From JBFKAV01 sp041621405 (GTDB taxonomy: Bacteria; Pseudomonadota; Alphaproteobacteria; Rhodobacterales; Rhodobacteraceae): 13,781 bases of DNA. The notes beneath the pieces were generated by a model. That model did not search any database and had not been told where the DNA came from. It was given only the letters and a program-made list of their open reading frames with translations. The DNA lies in NCBI GenBank assembly GCA_041621405.1, contig JBFKAV010000100.1, positions 1 to 13,781 of the forward strand. Direction: 5' to 3'. Shown here piece after piece: positions 13,110 through 13,781 of this stretch. A program made the position numbers and the translations under genes. Position 1 is the first letter of the stretch. The number at the start of each line of letters is the position of its first letter.

Positions 13110-13781
13110 TCAGAACGGCAAGGGATGCGCCTTGTGGGCGGTGGCGATCTCGGCCTTCACCTCGTCGGAGAGGGAAAGCTCCGCCGCCCCGAGCGCGGTC
13201 GCGAGCTGCTCGGTCGAGGTGGCGCCGATGATCGGGATCACCGGGAACGGCCGGGCGAGGCACCAGGCGATCGCCATTTGCGCCGCATCGAGCCCGTGCT
13301 GCGCGGCGATGCCGAGATAGGCCGACACCGCCTCCCAGACCCGCGGCGTGATCCGCCCGCCGAGGTCGGGCGAGCGCTCGCGCCGCGAGCCCTCGGGCGT
13401 CACGTCGCCGGCGTACTTGCCGGTGAGCAGCCCCGCCGCCAGCGGCGTGAACGCCAAGAGCGTGACCTCCTCGTTGACCCCGAGTTCGGCGAGGTCGGTG
13501 TCGTAGCCGCGGCAGAGCAGCGAATACTCGTTCTGGATCGAGGCGGCGCGCGGCCAGCCGCGCACCTCGGCGATCCGGAGCCACTGCGCCATGCCCCAGG
13601 CGGTCTCGTTCGAAAGTCCGAAGTGGCGCACCTTGCCGGCGGAGACGAGCCGCTCCATCGCCTCGAGCACCGCGTCCATATGCGCCAGCGTGTCCGCGCG
13701 GTCCTGGCCGGACGGATCGTAGGCCCACATCTGGCGGAAGTGATACGAGCCCCGGTTCGGCCAGTGCAGCTGGTAGAGGTC
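13110..13781 (-). CDS. Aldo/keto reductase, Tas-like (5' end outside window)
   Basis: The C-terminal 223 residues are present. The window opens at DLYQLHWPNRGSYHF, the conserved strand with the active-site histidine. Then come GKVRHFGLSNETAWGMAQWL, IQNEYSLLCRG, AFTPLAAGLLTGKY and IPIIGATSTEQL, all landmarks of the aldo/keto reductase barrel and its NADPH site. The HWPNRGSYHF insertion, SNETAWG and the C-terminal LGAAELSLSDEVKAEIATAHKAHPLPF resemble E. coli Tas rather than other subfamilies. Such enzymes reduce aldehydes or ketones with NADPH in the cytosol; the substrate is unknown. The gene is on the same strand as the carnitine operon but separated from it by the 557-bp repeat region, so it is probably transcribed independently. 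Confidence 0.88.
   Translation of the reverse strand, partial: DLYQLHWPNRGSYHFRQMWAYDPSGQDRADTLAHMDAVLEAMERLVSAGKVRHFGLSNETAWGMAQWLRIAEVRGWPRAASIQNEYSLLCRGYDTDLAELGVNEEVTLLAFTPLAAGLLTGKYAGDVTPEGSRRERSPDLGGRITPRVWEAVSAYLGIAAQHGLDAAQMAIAWCLARPFPVIPIIGATSTEQLATALGAAELSLSDEVKAEIATAHKAHPLPF

Overview
The window reads as a high-GC alphaproteobacterial chromosome segment. The gene content points to Rhodobacteraceae/Paracoccaceae: a DUF983 tail next to a Nudix gene, an FNR-type box, a carnitine-degradation cluster with a fused dehydrogenase/thioesterase, and GC-rich inverted repeats. The placement rests on protein resemblance and composition only. I saw no rRNA, tRNA, CRISPR array or transposase.

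Layout. (a) 1-825, plus strand: the 3' end of a DUF983 membrane protein and a Nudix hydrolase. (b) 1019-3885, minus strand: a membrane fatty-acid desaturase followed by an EamA-type and an AEC-type transporter, closely spaced, probably ending at a terminator at 985-1009. (c) 4001-4852, plus strand: an XRE-type regulator divergent from the desaturase. (d) 4920-5621, plus strand: a HemG-like flavodoxin behind a near-consensus FNR/FnrL box. It is followed by a short relic (about 5693-5800) matching the 3' end of the regulator in (c). (e) 5833-7905: a TetR regulator divergent from a D-lactate dehydrogenase-like FAD enzyme. A perfect 17-bp palindrome lies over the predicted -10 box of the enzyme gene. 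(f) 7978-9027, minus strand: an uncharacterised polytopic membrane protein with many conserved-looking histidines. (g) 9172-12552, minus strand: a tightly overlapping four-gene operon, cdhC-type cleavage enzyme, cysteine-rich lipoprotein, lipocalin lipoprotein and CdhA-CdhB fusion. (h) 12553-13109: a gene-free stretch with direct repeats near cdhC and a large inverted pair of structured repeats. (i) 13110-13781, minus strand: a Tas-like aldo/keto reductase running off the window.

How the genes work together. In (g), L-carnitine is oxidised to 3-dehydrocarnitine by the dehydrogenase domain. CdhC cleaves this with acetyl-CoA to betainyl-CoA and acetoacetate, and the thioesterase domain releases glycine betaine. 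Two predicted outer-membrane lipoproteins sit between these enzymes and are translationally coupled to them, which suggests an envelope function tied to carnitine or acylcarnitine use. In (e), the regulator probably represses D-2-hydroxyacid oxidation until an inducer appears. In (d), the flavodoxin may be switched on at low oxygen.

The most novel-looking items are the inverted structured repeat with compensatory stem changes, the lipoprotein pair inside a carnitine operon, the regulator relic beside the FNR-boxed flavodoxin, and the histidine-rich membrane protein.
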